Positions 19,334 to 28,296 of a stretch of DNA of 64,000 nucleotides are shown one piece after another (position 1 is the first letter of the stretch; each line of letters opens with the position of its first letter). Where the stretch lies: contig NZ_JAJSAR010000001.1 of NCBI RefSeq assembly GCF_021729085.1, forward strand, positions 744,001-808,000, read 5' to 3'. A program made the position numbers and the translations under genes. The DNA comes from Pseudohongiella sp. O18. GTDB lineage: Bacteria > Pseudomonadota > Gammaproteobacteria > Pseudomonadales > Pseudohongiellaceae. Under the pieces are notes generated by a model. That model was not told the origin of the DNA and did no database searches. It saw nothing but the letters and a program-made list of their open reading frames with translations.

Positions 19334-20404
19334 TCAGCGATGTGACACAGCGCTTTGCAGTGCCTGTTGCTGAGCCACGAGTGGAGCGACAATCTGGAAT
19401 TCAATGAGGTCATATAATCGGCCAAGATGGCCGCGGCGAGTGTCGCCGGGAGTGCTGTCAGAGGTCGCCACAACAACCATGTCAAACATGGGCAGTACAA
19501 AAATCAGTTGACCTCCGAAACCCCATGCGAGGGGTACCTGCAGGCCAGCCATGTCCCGCAGCCACCAGCCGTAACCGTAAAAGCGGCCTTCGCCGCGCGG
19601 TGACTGGGCGTGGGCCTGAAAAGACTCCTGTACCCAGTCGCCAGGGACTACCTGCTGGCCGTCAAAACGTCCCTGGCTCAGATACATCAGGCCAAAAGCC
19701 AGCATGTCTCTCGGGCGCATCTCCATATCATTGCCGCCAAAATAAACGCCTTTGGGGTCCTGGCTCCAGTATGCCATCCGAAATCCGAGCGGATCAGCAA
19801 GATATCGCTGCGCAAACGCTTTTGCATTCAAGCCAGACGCACGCTCCAGAATTGCAGACAAAATATGAGTCGTGCCGGTGCTGTAAATCATGCGGCTGCC
19901 GGGTTCAGCGATCATGGGCATGCGCAAAGCAGCATCGACCCAGTCATCGGAGACAACCCAGCGCCCGTAGTTGCGGCCGCTGGTGCTGGTCAGTCCGGAT
20001 TGCATAGTCAGCAGGTCTTCCACTGTGATCGACGCCACCGTCGGCGCCAGGTCGGTATTCACGTATTCGGGGAAGAACTCAATGATCGGCTGCTCAACAC
20101 TGTCGATGAACCCTTCTTCAATAGCGATGCCGATTAATGCAGAGATCACACTTTTAGACGCGGACTTCATGTTGGCAGGCTGGCTGGCGCTGCGACCATT
20201 GAAGTAGCGCTCATAAATGGTTTCGCCGTGCTGATGGATGATCAGACTGTGCAGGCGTGGCAATTGCTCTGCAGAAGTCTCGACCGCTTCAAGGTTGAGT
20301 GTGTTCGCTGCTGAAGATTCTGTTAGCTGTGCCGATAAGATCTGGGGAAGGGCAGCGCTAAAAGTCAGCCATATGATGACCGCCATGGACCTAGCGTGGA
20401 ACAA
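19334..20404 (-). CDS. Exported serine hydrolase, beta-lactamase class C family
   Basis: This is a penicillin-binding-protein/esterase-type hydrolase. I place the start at TTG (20402-20404) because AGGAGG lies eight bases upstream; an ATG at 20386 and a longer frame to 20476 are alternatives. The N-terminus is then a signal peptide ending at ILSA. In this numbering the nucleophile motif is S81-A-S-K84 (KSASKSV), with the YSTGTTHIL segment in the second-motif position. The C-terminal GWWLRDM and AWGFGGQLIFVLP segments are typical of the EstB/6-aminohexanoate-dimer-hydrolase-like subgroup. About 356 residues. It probably cleaves an ester or amide in the periplasm; a true beta-lactamase is less likely. 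Confidence 0.85.
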   Translation of the reverse strand: MFHARSMAVIIWLTFSAALPQILSAQLTESSAANTLNLEAVETSAEQLPRLHSLIIHQHGETIYERYFNGRSASQPANMKSASKSVISALIGIAIEEGFIDSVEQPIIEFFPEYVNTDLAPTVASITVEDLLTMQSGLTSTSGRNYGRWVVSDDWVDAALRMPMIAEPGSRMIYSTGTTHILSAILERASGLNAKAFAQRYLADPLGFRMAYWSQDPKGVYFGGNDMEMRPRDMLAFGLMYLSQGRFDGQQVVPGDWVQESFQAHAQSPRGEGRFYGYGWWLRDMAGLQVPLAWGFGGQLIFVLPMFDMVVVATSDSTPGDTRRGHLGRLYDLIEFQIVAPLVAQQQALQSAVSHR

Positions 20405-20476
20405 AGTGTCGTCCTCCTGCTTGTTGCGGGTGTTGAGAGAGCATTGCTGAATTGCATCATAAACAATTACAGCCAT

Positions 20477-20524
20477 AAAAAAACGTCTGTCTGAGTCAAG
20501 TGATTTACCTGTTCAGACAGACGT
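20477..20524 (-). terminator. Strong leftward terminator with no upstream gene
   Basis: A perfect 12-base stem (ACGTCTGTCTGA at 20483-20494, TCAGACAGACGT at 20513-20524; 18-base loop) is followed on the minus strand by seven T (20483 down to 20477). It lies upstream of the serine hydrolase, and the nearest gene to its right runs the other way. It must therefore end a non-coding transcript or act as a leader attenuator. Confidence 0.8.
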
Positions 20525-20606
20525 CATCGCCCTTCTCTCACTGCAAGTACGCAAACTGGAGTGAGTCGGTTCATTAAACTGGGCTGCAGTTATCATGCCA
20601 TAACAG
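20477..20606 (-). ncRNA. Candidate small RNA or structured leader
   Basis: Read leftward, three hairpins follow each other: GTTAT/ATAAC (20589-20593 with 20600-20604), CTCACT/AGTGAG (20537-20542 with 20560-20565), and the 12-base terminator stem above. This is the layout of a trans-acting sRNA, about 130-150 nt, or of an attenuated leader of the serine hydrolase. No convincing leftward promoter could be fixed, and no known RNA family is recognised. Confidence 0.35.
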
Positions 20607-20671
20607 AAGCACCCGGTAGAGCGTTCGCCAGATTCACGTAAATTGGGGTTTTTTCGACTGTTTCTTTATTC

Positions 20672-20700
20672 TTGACGGGGTGTAATAATACCTCGATAAA
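20672..20700 (+). promoter_or_regulatory. Sigma-70 promoter of the diguanylate cyclase gene
   Basis: TTGACG (20672-20677) and GATAAA (20695-20700) are 17 bases apart. Transcription would start near 20707, giving a leader of about 70 bases before the ATG at 20776. Confidence 0.6.
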
Positions 20701-20775
20701 AAAATCCGCCCACTTTTGGTGCGCAGCCTTCGTGCTAGCGACCAAAACAGGGCCGTGTGGCTTGCCTATATTGAT

Positions 20776-21969
20776 ATGACCGAGTCCCAGAACAAAAGTT
20801 ACAAAATATCTCCATGGACCGCCGAATTTCGGGATCCGGTGATCGAGCGGGATTACTGCCGCACGGTTGAGCGTGACAACGCGCGCTTCCTGCGCGTGGC
20901 ACTGGTCATCTGGGGCACTTTGCTAATGGTGTTTGTCCCGCTCGAGTGGATCGCATTGGGGAACAGCACGGCATTTTATGTATTGTTCGCCATCAGACTA
21001 TTGAATGTTACTGCATTGCTGACGCTGGCATTTTTGCTGAGAGCCAGACCACATTGGGTCAGCTGGGGCTGGCCGGTCACCATCGTCACGATTCTAGGCT
21101 ATCTGTTGTTTTTCGCCTACATGCGCTATATACCGGACAGTGGACCACTGGGTCTGGCAGTGCTGATGCTGTTGCTGTTCAGCCTCTATGTCTTTGTGCC
21201 CAACCGCATTCCGCTGAACAACCTGATCGCTGTTGTTGGGATCAGCACCGTGATGGCGTCCTCAATTATGGCCGGACTCGACGCAGTCAGTTTACTCTAC
21301 ATGGCCATATTGCTGATCTGGCCGGCAGGAGTAGGCTATTTCACCGCGCTCCGGATCAGCACGGGCAATCGACGGGCATATCACCTGTTGCAACAGGCCG
21401 AACAGAGTAACTCAGAACTTCAGCGTGAAATCCGGCGGCGTCAGCAGTTGGAGAAGGAGCTAAAATGGCAGGCTCAAACTGATCCGCTGACAGGTCTGTT
21501 CAATCGTCGCCAGTATGAGCTGCTGTTCAATCAGGAGATGGCCAGTGCCCGGCGCAACAAAACGCCCCTGACACTGGGGCTGATTGACCTGGATCACTTT
21601 AAGGCCATCAATGACAAATATGGTCACGATCTGGGCGACCACGTACTTTGCCAGGTCGCCGATATTCTTCAGCAACCGCTGCGTGACTCGGATATTATCG
21701 GACGGTTCGGTGGTGAGGAATTTATCATCATTCTGCCCAGGACCGACGTGGATCAGGCGCGGGTCGTGGCTGAGCGTATGCGCCTTGCCCTCACAGAAAC
21801 CATCATCAGCCATCAGGGGCAGACAGTAGTAGTCAGCGCGACATTCGCACTGGCGGAATTGACGCCGGAAGACAAAGATATCAACTCCGTAATCCGTCGA
21901 GCGGATGATGCTCTCTACGAGGGTAAAGACAGTGGCCGTAACTGTGTTGTCTGTGTGAGAGCTGCCTGA
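20776..21969 (+). CDS. Membrane diguanylate cyclase (GGDEF protein)
   Basis: The enzyme joins two GTP to form cyclic di-GMP, a signal for surface life and motility. The N-terminal half has about six hydrophobic helices that form an unclassified membrane sensor. A short coiled coil (SNSELQREIRRRQQLEKELKWQ, about residues 215-235) leads into the GGDEF domain. The active-site motif is GGEEF at 312-316, and the inhibitory site RDSD at 303-306 is present, so the enzyme is likely active and feedback-controlled. The start is uncertain: ATG at 20776 is preferred, while GTG at 20755 and TTG at 20716 are in frame. It lies 5 bases before rsuA. Confidence 0.88.
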   Translation: MTESQNKSYKISPWTAEFRDPVIERDYCRTVERDNARFLRVALVIWGTLLMVFVPLEWIALGNSTAFYVLFAIRLLNVTALLTLAFLLRARPHWVSWGWPVTIVTILGYLLFFAYMRYIPDSGPLGLAVLMLLLFSLYVFVPNRIPLNNLIAVVGISTVMASSIMAGLDAVSLLYMAILLIWPAGVGYFTALRISTGNRRAYHLLQQAEQSNSELQREIRRRQQLEKELKWQAQTDPLTGLFNRRQYELLFNQEMASARRNKTPLTLGLIDLDHFKAINDKYGHDLGDHVLCQVADILQQPLRDSDIIGRFGGEEFIIILPRTDVDQARVVAERMRLALTETIISHQGQTVVVSATFALAELTPEDKDINSVIRRADDALYEGKDSGRNCVVCVRAA

Positions 21970-21974
21970 CCCCG

Positions 21975-22670
21975 ATGCGACTTGATAAGTATCTCAGTCA
22001 GGCCAGCGGTCTGTCCCGTTCGCAAGCCCGCGAGACTATCAAGAGCGGCGCGGTCAAGGTCAATGACCAGGCGGTTAAACGCGTTGATCATCAGCTTGCT
22101 GCAGATGCCATTGTGACCTGGGGTGAGGAACTGGTCTCACCAGGCTCTGCCCGCTACTTCATGCTGCACAAACCGCCCGGATATATCAGTGCCACGCGAG
22201 ACAGCGATCATCCTGTTGTACTGGACCTGCTGGATGAATACCCGCGGGGATTGTCTGTGGCAGGGCGTCTGGACAAAGACACGACTGGTCTGGTGCTGAT
22301 CAGTGACAACGGTGCCTGGGTGCATGCCATCATTTCACCGCGGCGTGATTGCGAAAAGGTGTACCAGGCGGAGCTCGATGCTGAAATTGATGACGAGATA
22401 GTCGCGGCCTTTGCGCAAGGAATGACCTTGCGCAATGAAGACAAACCCACCTTGCCTGCACAATTAAAAGTTCTTTCCGGCCGTCTGGTCGAAGTCAGAA
22501 TTCGTGAGGGAAAATACCATCAGGTGAAGCGCATGTTTGCCGCTTGCGGAAGGAAAGTCCTGACATTGCATCGAACACAGATTGGTTCTATTGTGCTCGA
22601 CCCGTCACTGGCGCCAGGGGACTACCGGGCGCTGACTGAGGAAGAAGTCAGAAGTATAGAAAAAGGCTGA
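21975..22670 (+). CDS. rsuA: 16S rRNA pseudouridine synthase RsuA
   Basis: This enzyme isomerises U516 of 16S rRNA to pseudouridine. An N-terminal S4 RNA-binding domain (MRLDKYLSQASGLSRSQARETI) is followed by the synthase domain, with the catalytic aspartate D100 in GRLDKDTTG. The SPRRDCEKVY and EGKYHQVKRMF segments are closest to RsuA rather than to RluB/E/F. The length of 231 matches. It follows the diguanylate cyclase by five bases, so they may be co-transcribed. Confidence 0.93.
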   Translation: MRLDKYLSQASGLSRSQARETIKSGAVKVNDQAVKRVDHQLAADAIVTWGEELVSPGSARYFMLHKPPGYISATRDSDHPVVLDLLDEYPRGLSVAGRLDKDTTGLVLISDNGAWVHAIISPRRDCEKVYQAELDAEIDDEIVAAFAQGMTLRNEDKPTLPAQLKVLSGRLVEVRIREGKYHQVKRMFAACGRKVLTLHRTQIGSIVLDPSLAPGDYRALTEEEVRSIEKG

Positions 22671-22756
22671 CGGTGAGCGGGTTGGACGCAACAGTCATTG
22701 GAAAAGGGCCGACCAGAGATCCACGGTGAGAAAAAAGGCCTGCAGGAAACCATACT

Positions 22757-23806
22757 ATGAAAGATGCCAGTCTTGACCAGCTAATGCTGGTGCTCAGCAA
22801 CGCCCTGCAAAACCGCGAACAGGTACTTTGGGTTGCCGATGAGAATCTGTCCCCTGAGGTCATGATGCAGCTTCGCTCTGATACTGCACTGACGGCGATG
22901 ACCAATCGTATTGATGTGGCTGATAAGCTGAAGGGCCTGGGTGTTGCTGTTTGTGCGAGTGATTTTAATTTTGACGGTCTGGGAAACTTCGACCGAATTG
23001 TGTATCGACTGTCGAAAGAAAAAGCCATTGTGCATCACGTGATCAATCAGTCACTTCAGCACCTGACAGAGCAGGGCGTGCTGACGCTGATTGGTGGCAA
23101 GCAGGACGGTATAAAATCCATTGTAAAAAATGCATCGGACACTTATGGGTTGAATGCGAAGGCTAAAAAGCAGGGCATCACCTATGTCGCGGAGCTGCCG
23201 GCTCCGAATGTCGATGTCCCGGCGGACACAGCATTACCCGACAGCAACTACGCCAATCTGCGCCAGATCAGTGTGGGTGGCGAAAAGTTCTGGACCAAGC
23301 CGGGCATCTTCGGTTGGGATAAAGTGGATCGTGGCAGCCAGTTACTTGCTGAATCGCTGCCTGGCGTTTGCCAGTACATCAAATCAGTTGACAGCATCCT
23401 GGACCTGGGCTGCGGCTGGGGCTATCTGATGTTGCAGACTAAGTTTCTGGAGGCAGCCCGTCGAGTCGCCACCGATAACAATGTCGCGGCCGTGCTGTCC
23501 GCCGAGAAAAATTTTGCCGAAGCTGGCATGAAAGTTCTGAGTCTTGTCGATGATTGTGGTGCATCACTGCAGGAGCGGTTTGACCTGATTGTCTGCAATC
23601 CACCATTCCACCAGGGCTTCTCACAAGGGGAAGCCGTCACGCTGAAATTCCTGCAGGCAGCCAGGCGGCTGAGCCGTCGCAGCACGCGTGCGGTGTTTGT
23701 GGTCAATCAGTTTATCCCGCTGGACAGACTGGGTGCGCAGTACTTCTCCCGGATTCAGGCGGTGGCCAGCAACAATGGTTTTACGGTGTACGAGCTGCGC
23801 CCCTGA
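22757..23806 (+). CDS. rsmC: 16S rRNA (guanine-1207-N2)-methyltransferase RsmC
   Basis: This enzyme methylates N2 of G1207 in 30S subunits using S-adenosylmethionine. The protein has the duplicated methyltransferase layout of RsmC: a degenerate N-terminal half and an active C-terminal half with the cofactor motif DLGCGWGY at 216-223 and the catalytic NPPFH at 281-285. It has 349 residues. Its 3' end overlaps the end of the convergent cytochrome gene by 26 bases. Confidence 0.93.
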   Translation: MKDASLDQLMLVLSNALQNREQVLWVADENLSPEVMMQLRSDTALTAMTNRIDVADKLKGLGVAVCASDFNFDGLGNFDRIVYRLSKEKAIVHHVINQSLQHLTEQGVLTLIGGKQDGIKSIVKNASDTYGLNAKAKKQGITYVAELPAPNVDVPADTALPDSNYANLRQISVGGEKFWTKPGIFGWDKVDRGSQLLAESLPGVCQYIKSVDSILDLGCGWGYLMLQTKFLEAARRVATDNNVAAVLSAEKNFAEAGMKVLSLVDDCGASLQERFDLIVCNPPFHQGFSQGEAVTLKFLQAARRLSRRSTRAVFVVNQFIPLDRLGAQYFSRIQAVASNNGFTVYELRP

Positions 23807-25421
23807 GCGATTCAGATATTCTGACAAAATGAACAAACATTTCAGACTGGTCGCTGTAGCTGGCGTCTAGCGTTTGATCAGGATCTGCATTAAAAGGATT
23901 TGATGACGAGTTGTCGTAGACAGTTTCTGCTGTCAGCACTGTGCCTGCCGGCAACAATTTCTCAGAGGCAGCCCGATAGTCCAGCTGCCAGTTGTAATTG
24001 AAATTGGCGACGTTTATCAGAGACTCCTGGCGCCCATCCGGATAGGTGGCTGTCAGGTTCATGCTTTTTCCGCGACTGTGGGCGTGCGGTGAATAACTTT
24101 CCAGTCGTGCATCCTGTGTCAGCGGCTCGGATCGAAGTGTTTCGATATGATTGGCGGCATTGGCTGGGATATTAAGTTCGGGCTTCTCCAGCATGATGGT
24201 TCGCAATTGCCGCGCGGGTGCTTCGTCGTGGAAATACAAACCAATCTGAGAGCGGTCAACTGTTTCACGGCCTGAGGTCAGATAACGCAATTTAAAAGCC
24301 AGGTCGCGATCAGCACTCAGCAGAAAGCCGGTGTCATCACCAAACTGGTCACTGTGTTCGCCAGGCACATAAACGCTGATGTACTGCGCATTGTCCCCGG
24401 AGATCAGGGCATCCGGATCTGCTTCTGTCACCGATTCTTCCACGGCATAAACCAACAGGCTGTGCAGCACACTGCGATCACCCACCTTGTAAGAGATGGC
24501 GCGAAGCCAGCGATCTTCAGTTAAATCCAGAGCAACTTTTTCTACCAGGAAGTCGACATTACCCGTGGCCGGTATCTGTTGTTCCGGGACATCCACAATC
24601 AGGTCCGGTTCGCCCAGAGGCCAGTCTTCCATCGGTGCAGGCGGAACAAGCAGCGGATCTTCGCTGCCATCATTGGGCGCACCACGGTCTATCCAGGCAA
24701 TCAGCATGGCCATTTCGGCATCGCTGAGCTCATGGGTCTGCTGCCAGTTACCGACGGCATTATCGATCTGTCCTGGCGGCATACGACGCGTGATCAGCAC
24801 TTCTCGCATCATCGGGCTCCACCCCATCACCATGATATGGCGATTCATCGCCCAGGGCGCCAATCCGTTTTCAATGTGGCAGTAAGCACACCGTTGTTGC
24901 AACAGGGGCGCAATGTCGTCCTGGTAGGAAATACCACGTTCGTCCAATGCGGCAAGAAAGTGAAAGTCGATGGCCGTTCCCTGCTCAGGAGCCTCGAATC
25001 CGGTAATGGCGGCATCCTTGAAATCGACGGATGCGGGGTCCAGCGTGACCAGCTCTCCCAGTCGGGTGAAGCCGAGCGTGCCAGCAACCGTCTGTGAGCC
25101 GTCGATCAGCACGGGCAGGTTTCCGGGCGACTCAGCCTGATTACGAATTTCGTCGGCGGAGTCGGAAGCGTTCAGCAGCAGGCAGGCCAACTGTGAGGGT
25201 TCAGCCTGATCGCAGGCGTTGGCAAACTGCCGGGCCGCGGCGAGGGATTCAGCATCTTGATACGAGAATGTAAGCACGGCGACAGTCTCCACATTCCTGT
25301 ACCGGTACAGGTGATGGAACTGGCCGTGCTGGTCAATCAGTCCAAAGTCTGCGGCGCTGGCGCGCGGGCTGGCGGCCAGCAGCAGAGTGGTAACTACAAC
25401 TGTGATCAGGGCGAATCGCAT
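23781..25421 (-). CDS. Exported redoxin - cytochrome c - copper monooxygenase-like fusion protein
   Basis: This 546-residue secreted protein has a signal peptide ending around PRASA (residue 23). Residues about 25-150 look like a redoxin/thioredoxin-fold domain but lack a CxxC pair. Residues about 165-250 hold one c-type haem site, CAYCH at 178-182, with a later Met-rich stretch (TRRMPPGQID) that may supply the axial ligand. From about 270 the sequence resembles the C-terminal copper type II, ascorbate-dependent monooxygenase fold: a VLHSLLVY histidine (H320), an SPHAHSRGKSM di-histidine segment and a SEMFVHF Met/His segment as copper ligands. The reaction is unknown. The cueR-copA unit lies upstream on the same strand. 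The 3' end overlaps rsmC. Confidence 0.72.
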   Translation of the reverse strand: MRFALITVVVTTLLLAASPRASAADFGLIDQHGQFHHLYRYRNVETVAVLTFSYQDAESLAAARQFANACDQAEPSQLACLLLNASDSADEIRNQAESPGNLPVLIDGSQTVAGTLGFTRLGELVTLDPASVDFKDAAITGFEAPEQGTAIDFHFLAALDERGISYQDDIAPLLQQRCAYCHIENGLAPWAMNRHIMVMGWSPMMREVLITRRMPPGQIDNAVGNWQQTHELSDAEMAMLIAWIDRGAPNDGSEDPLLVPPAPMEDWPLGEPDLIVDVPEQQIPATGNVDFLVEKVALDLTEDRWLRAISYKVGDRSVLHSLLVYAVEESVTEADPDALISGDNAQYISVYVPGEHSDQFGDDTGFLLSADRDLAFKLRYLTSGRETVDRSQIGLYFHDEAPARQLRTIMLEKPELNIPANAANHIETLRSEPLTQDARLESYSPHAHSRGKSMNLTATYPDGRQESLINVANFNYNWQLDYRAASEKLLPAGTVLTAETVYDNSSSNPFNADPDQTLDASYSDQSEMFVHFVRISESLRGAARTP

Positions 25422-25522
25422 GGCAGAAAAATCGTTATTGTTGTGTCTGTCTATTTAAGCACAGAGCCGTCACCAGGTAAGCCAGCAACAATACAAACCC
25501 TGACGGATTTTCGAATTCAGCG

Positions 25523-27754
25523 CTATTTTCTGCGCAGTCTGAGTGCGTTAGCAACGACAAACACGCTCGACATGGCCATCGCCCCCGCTGCCAGCATGGG
25601 TGACAACAGCAGCCCGGTAACCGGGTACAACACGCCGGCGGCGACCGGAATCAGGCTGATGTTGTAAGCAAACGCCCAGAAAAGGTTCTGTTTGATATTG
25701 TTCAATGTGGCCTGGCTGATGCCCAGTGCATTGACGACACCGTTCAGGTCGTCCCCCATCAGCACTACATCGGCCGCCTCGATGGCGATATCGGTACCGG
25801 TACCGACGGCAATACCAACATCTGCCGCAGCCAGCGCTGGCGCATCATTGATGCCATCACCCACGAAACTGAGCGTGCCGTGCTGCCGACGAAGGTTTTC
25901 CAGGGCGTCTACCTTGCCTTCTGGCAGCACTTCCGCTGCGACCTCATCAATACCGAGCTGATGCGCGATGGCCTCGGCTGTGCCCCGGTTGTCTCCGGTA
26001 ATCATGGCGACTTTAAGGCCCAGTTCATGCAAACCCTTGATCGCGGCTCGCGCAGACTCCTTGATGGTGTCGGCAACAGCCAGAGTAGCAGCGGGTTCAC
26101 CGTTGATGGCGGCGTAAAGCGGCGTAGCGCCTTCATTCGCCAGCAGCGCGCCCTGCTTCGCCATTTCAGTCAGCTCCGGGTGCTTTTCCGCCAGAAACCG
26201 ATCGGCACCCACTTCGACCCTGACGCCGTTGACGAGAGCAGACATACCCATACCCGGCGTTGCCTGAAACTCATCAGCAGGCAATAGCGCGATGCCCTGT
26301 TCCCGCGCTGCGCTGACGATGGCACGCGCAATGGGATGCTCCGAGTGCTGCTCGGCGGAGGCGATCAATTGCAATACTTCCTCATGCTGGCGACTGCCGC
26401 GCAGAATCAACTCGATCAGTTGCGGCTTGCCTTTGGTCAGCGTGCCAGTCTTGTCGAAGGCCACTACCCGGGTGTCTCGCAGCAGCTGCAGGGCCTGGCC
26501 TTTACGCAGCAAGACTCCCAGGTCCGCCGCCCGGCCAATGCCAACCATGACCGACGTGGGTGTCGCCAGCCCCATGGCGCAGGGACAGGCTATGATCAGA
26601 ACAGCGACCGCATTGATCAAAGCCATGGTGAATGCAGGCTCTGGTCCGACCAGCAGCCAGACCAGAAATGTCAGAGCAGCAATGCCCATGACAATTGGCA
26701 CAAACACGGCCGTTACCCGGTCGACCAGTTGCTGGATCGGCAGTTTGGTATTTTGCGCTTCTTCGACCATCTGCACGATGCGGGCCAGCACCGTGTCACC
26801 ACCGACACGAGTGGCGCGAAACGACAATCTGCCATTCTGGTTAACGGTACCACCAGTGAGCTCATCGCCTTCACGCTTGGCGACAGGCATCGCTTCGCCG
26901 GTCAGCATCGATTCATCGACATAGGAGTCTCCCGCCAGCACGATGCCATCAACGGCTATCCGTTCGCCCGGGAATACGTGGATGATGTCATCAAGCCTGA
27001 TGTCTGACAGCGCAACTTCTTCTATGGCACCTTCTCGCTCTACCTTGGCAGATTTGACCTGCAGGTCCATCAGTTTGCGAATGGCGTCACCTGTTTTACC
27101 TTTGGCGCGTGCCTCCAGCAGTCGACCCAGCAGAATCAGTGTGACAATCACTGCAGCGGCTTCGAAATAGACATGACGTGTCTGCTCTGGAATGAAACTG
27201 CCAAACAGCGTGACAAAAACGGAAAAACTCCAGGCGGCCAGAGAACCGAGTGCTACCAGCGAGTTCATGTCGGGCGCACGGCGCAGCAGAGCCGGAAGAC
27301 CTGCTTTCAGGAAGCGTCGTCCCGGTACAAACAATACAACGGAAGTAAGCACCAACTGCAGCCACCAGCTAGCAGTCTGGCCCAGTGTCTGCATCACCCA
27401 GTGATGGAAGGCAGGCACGATATGCCCGCCCATTTCCAACACCACCACCGGCAGCGTCAACACGGCTGCCAGAATGACATCGCGTTTGAGCTCAGCTAAT
27501 TCGCGATCGCGGTGCTGTTCCTCCTGCTGGTAGGAGCTTTCCCGTATTGGCCGCGCCTGGTAGCCGGCATCGGTGACAGCGTGCGTGACGGGCTCGATGC
27601 TGGCGCCACTTGTCAGAGTGACCTCCGCACGCCCGGTCGCCAGGTTGACCGAAGCCGATTCCACGCCAGGTGCTTTTGCCAGGGCCTGTTCCACGCGACG
27701 CACACAGGAGGCGCAGCTCATGCCTTCAATGGCCAGTTGTAGTCGCTCACTCAT
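25523..27754 (-). CDS. copA: Copper-exporting P1B-type ATPase CopA
   Basis: This inner-membrane pump uses ATP to drive Cu+ out of the cytoplasm. The start at 27754 gives an N-terminus [17 protein letters not shown]; the longer frame to 27841 lies inside cueR. There is one heavy-metal domain with CxxC at residues 14-17. The transmembrane CPC is in [14 protein letters not shown], the phosphorylation site is DKTGTLT, and SEHPIA and [10 protein letters not shown] form the nucleotide and hinge motifs. The last helices hold [13 protein letters not shown] and [15 protein letters not shown], the Asn/Tyr and Met/Ser pattern of Cu+ (CopA) pumps. 743 residues. The start overlaps the cueR stop by eight bases. 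Confidence 0.96.
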   Translation of the reverse strand: MSERLQLAIEGMSCASCVRRVEQALAKAPGVESASVNLATGRAEVTLTSGASIEPVTHAVTDAGYQARPIRESSYQQEEQHRDRELAELKRDVILAAVLTLPVVVLEMGGHIVPAFHHWVMQTLGQTASWWLQLVLTSVVLFVPGRRFLKAGLPALLRRAPDMNSLVALGSLAAWSFSVFVTLFGSFIPEQTRHVYFEAAAVIVTLILLGRLLEARAKGKTGDAIRKLMDLQVKSAKVEREGAIEEVALSDIRLDDIIHVFPGERIAVDGIVLAGDSYVDESMLTGEAMPVAKREGDELTGGTVNQNGRLSFRATRVGGDTVLARIVQMVEEAQNTKLPIQQLVDRVTAVFVPIVMGIAALTFLVWLLVGPEPAFTMALINAVAVLIIACPCAMGLATPTSVMVGIGRAADLGVLLRKGQALQLLRDTRVVAFDKTGTLTKGKPQLIELILRGSRQHEEVLQLIASAEQHSEHPIARAIVSAAREQGIALLPADEFQATPGMGMSALVNGVRVEVGADRFLAEKHPELTEMAKQGALLANEGATPLYAAINGEPAATLAVADTIKESARAAIKGLHELGLKVAMITGDNRGTAEAIAHQLGIDEVAAEVLPEGKVDALENLRRQHGTLSFVGDGINDAPALAAADVGIAVGTGTDIAIEAADVVLMGDDLNGVVNALGISQATLNNIKQNLFWAFAYNISLIPVAAGVLYPVTGLLLSPMLAAGAMAMSSVFVVANALRLRRK

Positions 27755-28157
27755 TTCCAGTTTCTCCAGAGTCGGAAAGCTCATCAATAATGACACAATC
27801 AGGCGAATCATCTCCTGCGCACCGCGCAACAAGATCTTCAAGCATGGCCTGCATTTTTTTCAGTACCAGCATCTGCTGGTCCAGCTCCTGCAGATGCTTT
27901 TGTGCCAGTTGCTTCACTTCGCGGCTGGCGCGGCGCGGGTTGTCACGCAGTTGCAGCAGGTCGCGAATCTGTGCAATTGAGAAACCCAGGCTGCGAGCGT
28001 GTCGGATAAACCCGAGCTGGTCCAGCTGGGCCGGCGAGTACTGCCGATAACCAGCCTCGGTTCGCGCAGCGGGCTGAATCAGACCCACGTCCTCGTAATG
28101 CCGTATCATCTTGCTGCTCAGTCCGCTGTGCTGCGCAGCCTCACTGATTCGCATCAT
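27747..28157 (-). CDS. cueR: CueR, MerR-family copper-responsive activator
   Basis: This regulator senses cytoplasmic Cu+ and activates copper export. The N-terminal MerR helix-turn-helix ([25 protein letters not shown]) is followed by a dimerisation helix. The metal loop has C113 and C121 separated by seven residues (CAGDDSPDC), diagnostic of the CueR subgroup and close to the E. coli loop. 136 residues. It is the first gene of a cueR-copA operon, in contrast to E. coli where the two are apart, and it sits under a promoter with a CueR-type operator. Confidence 0.95.
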   Translation of the reverse strand: MMRISEAAQHSGLSSKMIRHYEDVGLIQPAARTEAGYRQYSPAQLDQLGFIRHARSLGFSIAQIRDLLQLRDNPRRASREVKQLAQKHLQELDQQMLVLKKMQAMLEDLVARCAGDDSPDCVIIDELSDSGETGNE

Positions 28158-28193
28158 GTTGATCAGTGCTCCCTGTCGTTTGCGTATGGTATT

Positions 28194-28224
28194 AGTTTGA
28201 ACCTTCCCATAGTGGTAAGGTCAA
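28194..28224 (-). promoter_or_regulatory. CueR-type promoter with 19-base spacer
   Basis: On the minus strand, TTGACC (28224-28219) and CAAACT (28199-28194) are separated by 19 bases, the overlong spacer typical of MerR-family promoters. An interrupted inverted repeat, ACCTTCCC-N7-TAAGGT (28201-28221), lies between them and matches the E. coli copA CueR site arrangement. It should drive cueR-copA in response to Cu+. Confidence 0.85.
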
Positions 28225-28296
28225 GCACAGGATGTAAATAGCGGTTAAACTTCGTGACTGATCTGCTGGATTGAGCCTGATACAGGAGCTAAACGG

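Larger units (their letters stand above)
20405..20775. promoter_or_regulatory. 371-base intergenic region between serine hydrolase and diguanylate cyclase
   Basis: No protein gene is seen here. The left third holds a leftward intrinsic terminator with no gene in front of it and two further hairpins (listed separately). The right third holds a good rightward promoter at 20672-20700. The T-rich stretch 20650-20670 has nothing else I recognise. Confidence 0.5.
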
